NCBI RefSeq assembly: GCF_004331385.1
Contig: NZ_SJON01000023.1
Span: forward strand, 1-57,048
DNA from: Enterobacter quasihormaechei
GTDB taxonomy: Bacteria; Pseudomonadota; Gammaproteobacteria; Enterobacterales; Enterobacteriaceae
DNA: 57,048 nucleotides
Reading direction: 5' to 3'
The notes under the pieces are model-generated. The model was not told where the DNA came from. It made no database searches and saw only the letters and a program-made list of their open reading frames with translations. This document shows positions 36,435 through 43,974 of the stretch, piece after piece (position 1 is the first letter of the stretch; each line of letters opens with the position of its first letter). Both the position numbers and the translations under genes were made by a program.

Positions 36435-37223
36435 ATGAAAGTACACAAATTAGCTGCATTAATAGTTACAACATACATGGGCTTTATTGCAACGGCACAC
36501 GCTTCGGCCCCGCAGCTGGTCTTCAGCCCGGAGCAGGAGGCCCGTATCGGGGAAATCGCAGCAGACTACCTGGTGTCCCACCCGGAGATACTGGTAACGG
36601 TCAGTCATAAGCTGCAGGAACAGCAGGAGGCACGTAAGCAGAAGATGTTTGCACTCAGCGTGATGGAGAATCAGGCGAACCTTCTGCATGATCCGGACAC
36701 ACCGGTTTACGGTCCTGATAATGCAAAGGTCGCGGTGATTGAATTCTTTGATTACCAGTGCGTGTTCTGCAGCCGCTTCGCGCCGGAGCTGGAGAAGGTC
36801 ATGAAAGCGCAGCCGGACGTCCGCTACCTCTTTAAGGAGTGGCCAATTTTTGGTGGTCGCTGGGAAGCCTCACTTCAGGCAGCGCAGCAGGGGCTGACGG
36901 TCTGGCAAAAGAAAGGGCCGCAGGCCTATGTCACCTATCACAATGCCATCTACGCCACCGGCCATAATGAAGGCAAGCTGACGGCGGAGGATATTCACGG
37001 GGCAGCGTCAAAGGCGGGGCTGACCACTCCAGCTCCTGGCGACCATACCGCGTCCCTTGAGAAAAATAGTAACCTGGCAGAGGCGCTGGGACTCACCGGA
37101 ACGCCGGGGATCATCGTCATGCCCGTTAGCGGAGCCACTCCTGACACCATCACGGTCTTCCCGGAAGCCGTTACCGCTGAAAAACTCCAGGCTGCAATCC
37201 GGAAAGCCACCAGGGTGAAATGA
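36435..37223 (+). CDS. Periplasmic DsbA-family thiol oxidoreductase (ScsC/BcfH-like)
   Basis: A 262-residue exported protein with signal peptide ending AHAS and a CVFC active site at residues 109-112, in the context IEFFDYQCVFCSRFAPELEKV. An N-terminal helical stretch of about 60 residues (SPEQEARIGEIAADYLVSHPEIL and on) precedes the thioredoxin fold. This resembles the trimerising stalk of ScsC/BcfH-type proteins. The cis-Pro loop is GLTGTPGIIV. It begins 28 bases after traI and is probably the last gene of the transfer operon. It could supply disulfide chemistry for the Cys-rich TraN and TraU, since TrbB here lacks an intact CxxC. Confidence 0.88.
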   Translation: MKVHKLAALIVTTYMGFIATAHASAPQLVFSPEQEARIGEIAADYLVSHPEILVTVSHKLQEQQEARKQKMFALSVMENQANLLHDPDTPVYGPDNAKVAVIEFFDYQCVFCSRFAPELEKVMKAQPDVRYLFKEWPIFGGRWEASLQAAQQGLTVWQKKGPQAYVTYHNAIYATGHNEGKLTAEDIHGAASKAGLTTPAPGDHTASLEKNSNLAEALGLTGTPGIIVMPVSGATPDTITVFPEAVTAEKLQAAIRKATRVK

Positions 37224-37661
37224 TCCTCAGTCCGAAGAACGTCTCCCGCCAGAGACTGTTTTTCATGTTCCGCGCGTAAATGCCATCTTCCTGTTCCGTT
37301 CTCCTGCGCTTCCTCGATCAGACCTGCCGGCCTGATACTGCGGCGAGCGCTGCCGGTTAAACGTCCCTTCAGGACAATTAGCACGCAAACAATGAACGCT
37401 AATCTGGCCTGACATCTGGAAATATTGCCAGCGAGAAGGTAGTATTCGGATCGTCAGCGATCGTCTTGTGGTGGGACAGATTGTTGATTCAGATTACTTT
37501 TGTGACCTAACTCAAACTGACGGTTTGACTGCTTTGTGGTGAGGCAGGCGGGTGGCAGAAGATGGTTTTACGGAAGAAATGCGGACTTCCGGAAACAGAC
37601 AGGGACAGGACGTGTCCAGTAAAACGTTCAGGAGCAGGTGACGGGATTTCCCGGAGCCTGA

Positions 37662-37754
37662 ATGCACAAACCCCCCGATATCTGCTACGAACTTGGCGGA
37701 ACGTCAGATATCAGGGGGTCCAAAAGCAGGCGCGTTGCCTGTGAAGGATTATAA
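37662..37754 (+). CDS. Candidate leader peptide 1 (30 aa) through the antisense hairpin
   Basis: A 30-codon frame starting MHKPPDICYEL that reads through the antisense target hairpin. Leader peptides of 29 or so codons (RepY, RepB) do this in IncI1 and IncL/M replicons. Its stop lies 49 bases before repA, further than usual. A second frame (37562-37744) also crosses the hairpin, so which one is translated is uncertain. Confidence 0.35.
   Translation: MHKPPDICYELGGTSDIRGSKSRRVACEGL
37667..37741 (-). ncRNA. Antisense copy-number control RNA (Inc RNA/RNAI type)
   Basis: Plus-strand arms 37671-37684 and 37705-37718 form a 14-bp stem with one mismatch, closed by ACG/CGT and a loop containing TTGGCGG. 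The antisense strand has a perfect TATAAT -10 box at 37753-37748, so an RNA of about 75 nt would start near 37741 and end in the hairpin followed by TTTG. The UUGG loop element is the U-turn motif known from Inc RNA of ColIb-P9 and relatives. Confidence 0.75.
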
Positions 37755-37757
37755 CGC

Positions 37758-37811
37758 ATGCACCATAGAAAACAACACCCGGCCGCCATAAGAACAGGCC
37801 GCCGTGAATGA
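37758..37811 (+). CDS. Candidate leader peptide 2 (17 aa), overlaps the repA start
   Basis: A 17-codon frame (ATG at 37758, TGA at 37809-37811) whose stop overlaps the repA GTG start by a few bases. It would suit translational coupling and would disrupt the pseudoknot partner CCGCC while being read. Whether it is translated cannot be seen from sequence alone. Confidence 0.35.
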   Translation: MHHRKQHPAAIRTGRRE

Positions 37812-38817
37812 CAAGCAGATTTCTGTTCACTGGTCTGAGCTTCCGGCCGAAGAGTTAATCCGTTTCTGGCAGGACGTCGATGCCGGCACACAGGATAATT
37901 TTCTTACTGAGCCGGTCAAAAAGCGGACCCGCCGTAAGCGCGGTGAACACTCCACAAAAGCCAAATGTGAAAACCCGTCCTGGTTCCGTCCTGAGCATTA
38001 TAAAAAGCTCTCCGGACAGCTCGGTCATGCCTACAATCGCCTGGTGAAAAAAGACAAAGAAACGGGGCAGGTCAGCCTGCGCATGCATGTTTCCCGTCAC
38101 CCTCTCTATGTTGCCGGCCGCCGTAAAGCGGGACGTAAATATGGCTTCCGTCCGGAACGTCAGCGCCTGCTCGATGCGCTCTGGCCAGTGCTCATCAGCT
38201 TCTGTGATGCCGGCAAGCATACCGTTGGCATGTGTATCACCCGTCTTGCAAAAGAACTCAGTGCAAAGGACGCAAAAGGCAATGTCATTCCGGAAACAGA
38301 AGTGACGGTGTCACGCCTTTCACGGCTTATTGAGGAACAGGTACGGTTTGGCGTTCTGGGCCTCGCAGAAGAACGCGCCTGGGATCGTGAATCCCGCACC
38401 TGGCTGCCAACATATGTCTATATCACCCCCGTGGGATTCCAGATGCTGGGCGTCGATATGGACAAGCTGTTTAAAGAGCAGGAGAAGAAGCTCCGTCAGA
38501 GCGCCGAGCGTGAGCAGCTGATCCGGGAAGGGGTGATGAGCGAACATGATGATGTTCAGCCCCATTCCGCGCGGAAATGCTGGTCCGGCCGTAAGCGCCG
38601 GGAGGCACTCGTTTACCGCCGCAAAAAAGGCGCGGAGCGTAAACGTGCCAACAATCTGATTAAGCTGCCGGCAGATGAACGACTCCATGCAATGTCTGAA
38701 TGGATTTACCGCACCCTGCCGCCTGACGAAGCGTACTGGTGCACATCTGAGCGCCTGAAGGCTCTGGCCATCCAGCATCTTTACCAGCTGGATCTGGCGC
38801 TTTCTCCACCTGACTAG
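37804..38817 (+). CDS. repA: RepA, plasmid replication initiator (IncL/M-IncI-like branch of the FII superfamily)
   Basis: A 337-residue basic cytoplasmic protein that would bind the downstream origin. The SVHWSELPAEE opening, the central SRHPLYVAGRR, RLLDALWPVLISFCDAGKHTV and TEVTVSRLSRLIEEQVRFGVL segments are of the IncFII_repA superfamily. They look closer to the longer RepA/RepZ of IncL/M and IncI plasmids than to the 285-residue FII RepA1. The start codon is GTG at 37804; the next in-frame ATG is far inside. The initiation region lies within a predicted pseudoknot, which explains the weak ribosome site. Confidence 0.88.
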   Translation: MNDKQISVHWSELPAEELIRFWQDVDAGTQDNFLTEPVKKRTRRKRGEHSTKAKCENPSWFRPEHYKKLSGQLGHAYNRLVKKDKETGQVSLRMHVSRHPLYVAGRRKAGRKYGFRPERQRLLDALWPVLISFCDAGKHTVGMCITRLAKELSAKDAKGNVIPETEVTVSRLSRLIEEQVRFGVLGLAEERAWDRESRTWLPTYVYITPVGFQMLGVDMDKLFKEQEKKLRQSAEREQLIREGVMSEHDDVQPHSARKCWSGRKRREALVYRRKKGAERKRANNLIKLPADERLHAMSEWIYRTLPPDEAYWCTSERLKALAIQHLYQLDLALSPPD

Positions 38818-38850
38818 TCACAGACGAAACAACAGTCTTTCTGTTTACAG

Positions 38851-38869
38851 GCCCCTAACCGGGGCTTTT
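38851..38869 (+). terminator. Terminator-like hairpin after repA
   Basis: GCCCC (38851-38855) pairs with GGGGC (38861-38865), followed by TTTTC and, 13 bases on, by a longer T-run. It lies 33 bases after the repA stop, in the place of the CIS element that separates repA from the origin in FII-type replicons. Confidence 0.6.
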
Positions 38870-39120
38870 CGTGCTGGTTTTTTTCGGCCATCCTGCTCAT
38901 TTTTCATCCTTTACTCCTTTCTCCTTCCGGTCACCATGACGTTCTGCAGGTCGCTATGGTCCGCAATGGCCACTATCTCTTTTTTTACACAGAAATCCGC
39001 AAACGAATAAGTTAAGTAACCCGGAAATGAATAAAAGGCATTCCGCAAAACAGTCTTACTTCACCGTTTTTATCTCTCTGTTCATTACATTCCAGAGTAG
39101 ATCTTTGTCTTCGGCAACTC

Positions 39121-39129
39121 TGTGGATAA
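39121..39129 (-). other. DnaA box
   Basis: TGTGGATAA, the exact complement of the consensus TTATCCACA, about 300 bases after the repA stop. A single box downstream of repA is typical of FII-type origins. Confidence 0.75.
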
Positions 39130-39705
39130 CGTAAAATGCCTTCGCATGCAGCGGCCTCACGGCCGCGCGCTCAGAAGGAAATCAAAAGTTCCTCCCGTCG
39201 CAAGCGCCGGGCCCCATTCTGGCCAGAACCTCGCATCGCATACATACCTGACCCCTGCTAAACCGACGCCGCCCCGGCCCATAGGGCCGGAACACCCTCG
39301 CTTTAAGAGGGATGTTGTAACTAGAAATCAAAGCAGTTGCAGTTAGCGTCGCGGCAAGCCCGCTGTACACGCTCGTAAGCGCCTCACGGCGCTAACGCGG
39401 AGATACAGCCCGTCAGCGGCCTCTGGCCTCGACGGGCTCACTCCGACCGCGCACATCACCATCAGGCGTGGCGGTTACCGGATATGGCTTTGCAGGGTAA
39501 GGGATGGGACAGGCAGAACCTTTCAAACCGCAGCGGCTTACGCCGGTCACGGCGCCCGTCGGCATTCTCTCCCTGTCTGGCCTCAGCTGGCGCCTCCATG
39601 CCGCGATGCGGCATCAGTGAGTTCTGCAGGACAGCGTGCCCATTTTTTGTTGTCAAAAATCGTTTCATGAATATGCTTTCAGAAACAGATTAGCGAGGCG
39701 ATAAA

Positions 39706-40509
39706 ATGGACACGTTGCTTTTACCCGGCCAGAATCCCCGTGCCTGGGCGGAAACCATGATCAACCTGGAGGCCAGGAAACTGGTTAACACGGCAAACAC
39801 TGTGGCGGCTATGCACCTTCAGGATGGTTTTATCCGGATTCAGTTTGTGGATGAGATCAGGGCATTCATCATGGCCCAGTTTGAGGCCGCACGCCGGGCA
39901 AAAACGGATGATGACTGTATGGCCTGTCTGCGTGCCTTACGGGCTGAAAATACCAGCCTGCTGGAGCAGTCCCGATCGCTCAGAACCGGCTATGCAAAAC
40001 TCTATGCTGAGGTGAAGGTTGTCCGGGACGAGAACAAAATTGTGGGCTACATCATTTCAGCGGTCGACGTCGTGGTGGCCGGTGCGGCCATCTTTGGTGG
40101 GATCGTCATGATGTCCTCAATGACGCCGGTGGGCGTGGTGGCCGGCGCGGTGATTGTCGTAAATGGCTTTAACACGATTTCACGGGAAGCCGCGCACAAC
40201 TTCCTCGGTGATAAGCAGACGGAGGGAATATTCGCTGACGGCTCGATGGAGATCGCTGAATTTCTGGGCTTCAGCCGGCAGCAGGGGCTGGGGACTTATA
40301 AGGCTGTCACACTCTTCAGCGAAGTCTACGGCGCGTATGGCCTGAGACTGAAACCCGAAGCACAACGGCTGTGGTACTGGACCAGGCCCGATTTCTTCAG
40401 GAAAGTATCCGGCACGCCACGTCCCGCAATGGCGCTTAAAATTGCGGGATGGGGGGTTAAAGCCAAAGTGGCGCTTGATTTACTGACTATTGAACCTTCC
40501 GGGAAATAG
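39706..40509 (+). CDS. DUF4225 family membrane-associated protein
   Basis: A 267-residue protein resembling the DUF4225 family found on plasmids and in genomes of Enterobacter and relatives; no function is established for it. The N-terminal helical part (RKLVNTANTVAAMHLQDGF and CLRALRAENTSLLEQSR) is followed by two hydrophobic segments at about residues 105-150 (YIISAVDVVVAGAAIFGG). The C-terminal domain is soluble and ends VKAKVALDLL. Its last 23 bases overlap a convergent membrane-protein gene, which hints at a paired system. Confidence 0.75.
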   Translation: MDTLLLPGQNPRAWAETMINLEARKLVNTANTVAAMHLQDGFIRIQFVDEIRAFIMAQFEAARRAKTDDDCMACLRALRAENTSLLEQSRSLRTGYAKLYAEVKVVRDENKIVGYIISAVDVVVAGAAIFGGIVMMSSMTPVGVVAGAVIVVNGFNTISREAAHNFLGDKQTEGIFADGSMEIAEFLGFSRQQGLGTYKAVTLFSEVYGAYGLRLKPEAQRLWYWTRPDFFRKVSGTPRPAMALKIAGWGVKAKVALDLLTIEPSGK

Positions 40510-40810
40510 TCTTCTGCAGTCGGAATGCCTTCCAGCCCAGTACAGGTGGGAAGGTCACCCAGGCGATGATCAGGACTACAAGGGAACTCATGCTCCCGGA
40601 AAGAATGTGTGTCCGGCTGCCGGCAATGAGGGTGACCAGCATAACCAGAACCAGCGCGACAGTGATCCATACCGACATCCGGAAGCGCCGTGAGAGCGCA
40701 TCGATGAGATGCTGCATGGTGCCTCCGCCTGCTGCAAGCCGGCCCTGTAAATTGTCCACTTCGCTTTTGCTGAAACCTGCCTCAAGCAGCTCTTTCTCAC
40801 TGATAGCCAT
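40487..40810 (-). CDS. Small two-helix membrane protein convergent with the DUF4225 gene
   Basis: A 107-residue protein with a soluble N-terminal helix-rich part (ISEKELLEAGFSKSEVDNLQ) and two membrane segments at about residues 47-65 and 72-92. GGGAGG precedes the ATG at 40810; a GTG one codon earlier is possible. It overlaps the end of the DUF4225 gene by 23 bases and begins 14 bases after the traX stop, so it may be transcribed with traX. Function unknown. Confidence 0.7.
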   Translation of the reverse strand: MAISEKELLEAGFSKSEVDNLQGRLAAGGGTMQHLIDALSRRFRMSVWITVALVLVMLVTLIAGSRTHILSGSMSSLVVLIIAWVTFPPVLGWKAFRLQKTISRKVQ

Positions 40811-40824
40811 CACGTCCTCCCTAA

Positions 40825-41595
40825 TCAGGCGAAAGTATACTGTACCAGACCAATAATCCCCAGGTGACCGGCGTAAGCATAATAAAAGAAATTACGCGGC
40901 ATGAAACGCCTGCGGCCCTCCGGACAGATTTGCCTGCAGAATGAAACCACTGCCAGGGGGAATGCCAGAGTAGGCAGCGTGGCCAGTAATAATGTTTCTG
41001 CGGGCATATCCAGGAGATGCGATAACCCGTTTAAACAAATCAGTGACAGCACGGCAGTGATGGCTGCCAGCCGCTGCACTCCGGGTGTATCGCTGCCACA
41101 AACCGTTGCCATACTGATGGCCAGCGTTATTCCTGCCAGCCCGTAGCTTGCCGGCTGCAGGGGCCAAATCATGAGGGACAGGAGCAGATATCCGGCGAGC
41201 ATTCCTTTCCGGCCGTGCCGGTACTGCAGGGCAAGCAGCTGCGTGACGCCGGCAAACACGAACAGAATGTTCATGGCCCACCAGGGCTGGTGATGCCAGA
41301 AGGCCAGGCTGAACACCGGCTGCGTGATGACTGCCCAGATCCACAGGCGACTGGCTCTCTTCTGCAGTCGTTCCGGGGTGCGCTGTACGTTCATCGCCCA
41401 TATAAGCGTGAACAGGGGGAAGGCCATCCGGCCAAGCGCATACATCACCGGCCAGGCTGGCGACAGAAACACCGTATTGGTGTGGTCGATAATCATGGCC
41501 AGAAGTGCGAGAAGCTTGACCATATCGAGAGCAGCGGGACTGAGCTGGCTGGCGTTCCGGATAGTGGGAAGAACGTCGGGTACTGAACGATTCAT
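40825..41595 (-). CDS. traX: TraX, pilin N-acetyltransferase
   Basis: A 256-residue polytopic inner-membrane protein (248 in F) that acetylates the N terminus of F pilin. The conserved opening LDMVKLLALLAMIIDH, followed by GRMAFPLFTLIWAMN, and the C-terminal FYYAYAGHLGIIGLV are diagnostic. In F, traX follows traI in the transfer operon. Here it is inverted and lies 4.4 kb beyond traI, on the far side of the replicon. It is overlapped out of frame by another long open frame. Confidence 0.92.
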   Translation of the reverse strand: MNRSVPDVLPTIRNASQLSPAALDMVKLLALLAMIIDHTNTVFLSPAWPVMYALGRMAFPLFTLIWAMNVQRTPERLQKRASRLWIWAVITQPVFSLAFWHHQPWWAMNILFVFAGVTQLLALQYRHGRKGMLAGYLLLSLMIWPLQPASYGLAGITLAISMATVCGSDTPGVQRLAAITAVLSLICLNGLSHLLDMPAETLLLATLPTLAFPLAVVSFCRQICPEGRRRFMPRNFFYYAYAGHLGIIGLVQYTFA

Positions 41596-41800
41596 GCTGT
41601 ATATTCCCCTGGCGACACGCGGTTAACAGCCAGCCCTGGACATAATGCCAGAATGCCCTGCCGGTTTGCGTTGTGACCCTGATCTTTAGTTTCTCCAGAA
41701 TCTTGCGCACCGCAAATTCTGATTTATCACGCAGCACGCGCATTGCGCCTGCCACATCCTTATTCTGAATACAAATACTTAAATTATGAAAATCGTTCAC
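40892..41800 (-). other. Open frame of uncertain reality overlapping traX; its first 60 codons may be a gene
   Basis: A 302-codon frame from a GTG at 41800 with a strong ribosome site (AAGGGGGCGG). The first 60-70 residues (beginning MNDFHNLSICIQNKDVAGAM and including FAVRKILEKLKIRV) lie outside traX and read like ordinary helical protein. The rest runs through traX in another frame and looks like shadow sequence rich in Arg, Pro and Ser. A frameshifted or truncated small gene ahead of traX is the most likely explanation. The gap 41801-41944 shows only AT-rich intergenic DNA. Confidence 0.35.
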
Positions 41801-41944
41801 ACCGCCCCCTTTCTTACACTCTTATTATCGGCTGCATGAATATTATATTTAATGGAGTAGGAAAATTCCTAATAAAATTTTCATATTAACGTTCTAAACC
41901 TTAGTCAATTTATCGACTCATTTTGAGTGAGTTAAGACCGTTTA

Positions 41945-42442
41945 TTAATTATCTGTATTGTTTGCTGTAGTCTTTGCCCTGACCAGAGCAAAATCCTCAC
42001 GAATAGATTTGGCGGCAGGCTTCCACCCTTTAGCCCACTCCTCGTTCATTCGGCCTTCACTGACAATTTTCAGGGTGATGGCATAAGGGGTACGCTGCAG
42101 TTTCTTCGACAGCCAGAGTATATGATCATCGATTCTGTCATCCGGAATATCAGCAATAATCGAATGAATAAGGTCCAGGTCCTCCGGTGCCCACGGTTTT
42201 CCTGAACGCGGAAACACTTCATCCGGAAGGCGTGGTTTTTTTTCCTTTTCTTCTTTTACCTGCTTTTTAGCTTCCTTTTCCGCAGTGATGAGGCGTTGCC
42301 GTTCCGTTAAGCCTCCCAGGGTTGCAACCGTCCTGACCATATTTTCGCGCTGCTCACGCGTAATATTTACTTCACCGCATATAATGGCATTTAACGTATC
42401 GACAAGAATTTCCAGTTTGCTTTCGGTTAATTTTAAAGTCAT
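41945..42442 (-). CDS. Putative DNA-binding protein with SANT/Myb-like helix-turn-helix
   Basis: A 165-residue soluble protein. Residues about 80-135 (GKPWAPEDLDLIHSIIAD, then HILWLSKKLQRTPYAITLKI) follow the pattern of trihelical domains in which RTPxAI forms the recognition helix. The middle has a charged Lys/Glu linker. It stands where finO might be expected but shows none of the FinO RNA-binding sequence, so it is not FinO. It could be a regulator of nearby genes. Confidence 0.6.
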   Translation of the reverse strand: MTLKLTESKLEILVDTLNAIICGEVNITREQRENMVRTVATLGGLTERQRLITAEKEAKKQVKEEKEKKPRLPDEVFPRSGKPWAPEDLDLIHSIIADIPDDRIDDHILWLSKKLQRTPYAITLKIVSEGRMNEEWAKGWKPAAKSIREDFALVRAKTTANNTDN

Positions 42443-42526
42443 ACAATAATCTCCTTAATTTTTATTCGTTTTTAGCTCTTCCTGATGCAGACTACGCCAG
42501 CGCCAGGGCTCTGTCTGACCCGGTTC

Positions 42527-43974
42527 ATGGTTAGGAGATTGAATCGCTTCTTTTGGGAGCGCCTGACCATGAAAAGTAGCACCGCCTACTCCATTGCTGC
42601 TGCTGATCTGCGTGGGATTTGATGTGAAAATACTATCTTCGCCGTATTTTTAACCTGAAACCTGTTTTTCAGGCGAACTGATTCAGCTCAGGCATCCGCA
42701 GCCATCGTTTTTTCGCCATCTGATGCAGCCTGTCTGAGAGCATTTTTGTGGCGTGTTCACCCGCCACGGCGCCGGCAAAACGCAACCGGCCTTTGCAGAG
42801 GATGCACTGGTACGGATCCGTGCCCAGGAAGCCTTTCATCAGTACCGCGAACCCGGGACGTTTTGGTTTTTCCCGGACCGTCATTTCCAGCGCTTTGTAA
42901 ACCTTCGGCAGAAGCGAGCCCCGCTTGCGGTTGGCCAGAAAGCCAGAGTAGCGCACCATCTTAAAATGACGCGCCGGAACGTGGCTGATAAAGCGCCCGA
43001 TCATCTCTTCCTGACTCAGCGTCTGGCGTTTATGCTTTCCCGTGCGGTGATCGAGGTAATGGTGTACCACCGCTCCACCGGCGTAGTGTCGCAGGCGGGA
43101 AGCCGACACCGGCGGGCGCTTCAGGTACCGGCCCAGATACTTCACGCTGTGCCAGGCTCCCCGGGTTTTCTTCGCGAAGTGTACCTTCCAGTGCCGGCCA
43201 TACTGTGCCTTCAGGTAACGCCGCCACTGGCGCTCATCGCGAATGTGTCCCAGTCCCGGCAGGGTGCCGGGGCTGACCCGCTCATAGCTGCCGCGCAGCA
43301 GGCGGATAACGGCTCCCCGCCAGATTTCCTCAACGGCCTTCTTTTTGAAGAAAAGGCTGCGCCAGACGCCGTGCTTTACGTCAAGTCCACCGCGGGTGAT
43401 GGAAACGTGGATATGCGGGTGCTGATTGAGTTGCCGGCCGTAAGTATGCAGGGCGCAGAAGATACCGACCTCAATACCCTGCCGGCGTGCCCACTTCAGC
43501 ATAGCCCGGGTGGCGCAGCGGAACAGGTCGTTGAGCAGGGACCAGTTGTCGTTGAAGAAGGGCCACAGTAGGTGGGGCATGGTAAAGGTGATATGCTGCC
43601 ATTCACAGTCGGGCAGGACGTGCTGTTGCTCCGCGATCCACTGCTCGGTGGACTTCATGCCGCAGGCGCTGCAGGCCTTTGACTTGCAGCTCTGGCAGAA
43701 GAAGCGGGAGTGTGTGCAGTCCGGCGAGGCGCAGCAGTAGCGGCGAACACCCATAGCGCAGGTCCCGCAGGCGAGCATGCGCTCAACGCAGAGGCGGGTC
43801 CACTGGCTGATGCTGTCGCCGTGTTTTTCGAGGTAACGGTTCCAGCCGTCATCGACGGTGAAAAGAAGTTTAGCGGGACGGGGGATATGCATGGAGCAGA
43901 GTATAAAGCGGAGCTCCGGTCATGCAAACACCCGAAGCTGCGCAGCAGCGCCGCTCACGCCACAGGCGTGCTAC
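42527..43974 (-). mobile_element. IS91-family element (IS1294-like)
   Basis: A rolling-circle insertion sequence with a Y2 HUH transposase. IS91-family elements have no terminal inverted repeats and no target duplication, so the ends are estimates. On the right the gluconate-permease reading resumes at 43975 with GTTC. On the left a GTTC stands at 42523-42526 and the sequence to 42668 looks like the replication-origin end. GTTC is a target reported for IS1294-type elements. One-ended transposition of this family often carries flanking DNA. Confidence 0.7.
42669..43892 (-). CDS. tnpA: IS91-family Y2 transposase
   Basis: A 407-residue transposase, close to the 402 of IS1294. An N-terminal cysteine cluster (about residues 42-78: CGTC, CC, CxSC, CSAC) forms a zinc-binding region. 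The HUH motif is HPHIH at 158-162. The two catalytic tyrosines are Y252 and Y256 in YLGRY. The reading frame is intact, so the element may still be active. It starts inside the upstream end of the IS and runs toward the plasmid backbone. Confidence 0.93.
   Translation of the reverse strand: MHIPRPAKLLFTVDDGWNRYLEKHGDSISQWTRLCVERMLACGTCAMGVRRYCCASPDCTHSRFFCQSCKSKACSACGMKSTEQWIAEQQHVLPDCEWQHITFTMPHLLWPFFNDNWSLLNDLFRCATRAMLKWARRQGIEVGIFCALHTYGRQLNQHPHIHVSITRGGLDVKHGVWRSLFFKKKAVEEIWRGAVIRLLRGSYERVSPGTLPGLGHIRDERQWRRYLKAQYGRHWKVHFAKKTRGAWHSVKYLGRYLKRPPVSASRLRHYAGGAVVHHYLDHRTGKHKRQTLSQEEMIGRFISHVPARHFKMVRYSGFLANRKRGSLLPKVYKALEMTVREKPKRPGFAVLMKGFLGTDPYQCILCKGRLRFAGAVAGEHATKMLSDRLHQMAKKRWLRMPELNQFA

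Larger units (their letters stand above)
37224..37803 (+). promoter_or_regulatory. Replication control leader upstream of repA
   Basis: About 580 bases before repA with no long gene. The last 150 bases hold an antisense-RNA hairpin, candidate leader peptides and a predicted pseudoknot. The layout matches replicons of the IncL/M, IncB and IncI1 group, where the loop TTGGCG pairs with a sequence just before repA and translation of a leader peptide opens the structure. The first 400 bases should contain the repA mRNA promoter, but I could not pick it out reliably. Confidence 0.75.
38818..39705. other. Probable replication origin (oriV) and non-coding spacer
   Basis: Nearly 900 bases without a convincing gene. 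A perfect DnaA box (TGTGGATAA on the plus strand, 39121-39129) follows an AT-rich stretch with ATAAG/ATGAATAAAAG elements at about 39000-39115. That is the expected order for an FII-type oriR downstream of repA. From 39130 to 39700 the DNA is G+C-rich with short GC palindromes. I see no gene there, and small open frames in it lack ribosome sites. Confidence 0.7.

Noticed and set aside
27930..37349. CTGCGGCGAGCG at 27930-27941 and 37338-37349, similar to a stretch beside ColE1 origins
   Set aside because: Only 12 bases match, and neither place shows the RNAI/RNAII structures of a ColE1 origin.
39122..39346. Small frame just after the DnaA box
   Set aside because: Lies in GC-rich origin spacer, lacks a ribosome site and has low-complexity Arg/Pro composition.
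41945..42442. finO
   Set aside because: It lies near traX, but the sequence has none of the FinO/ProQ RNA-binding motifs and instead shows a SANT/Myb-like helix pattern.
42753..43571. 272-codon plus-strand frame inside the IS transposase gene
   Set aside because: Antisense shadow of the transposase; no start signal and no domain.
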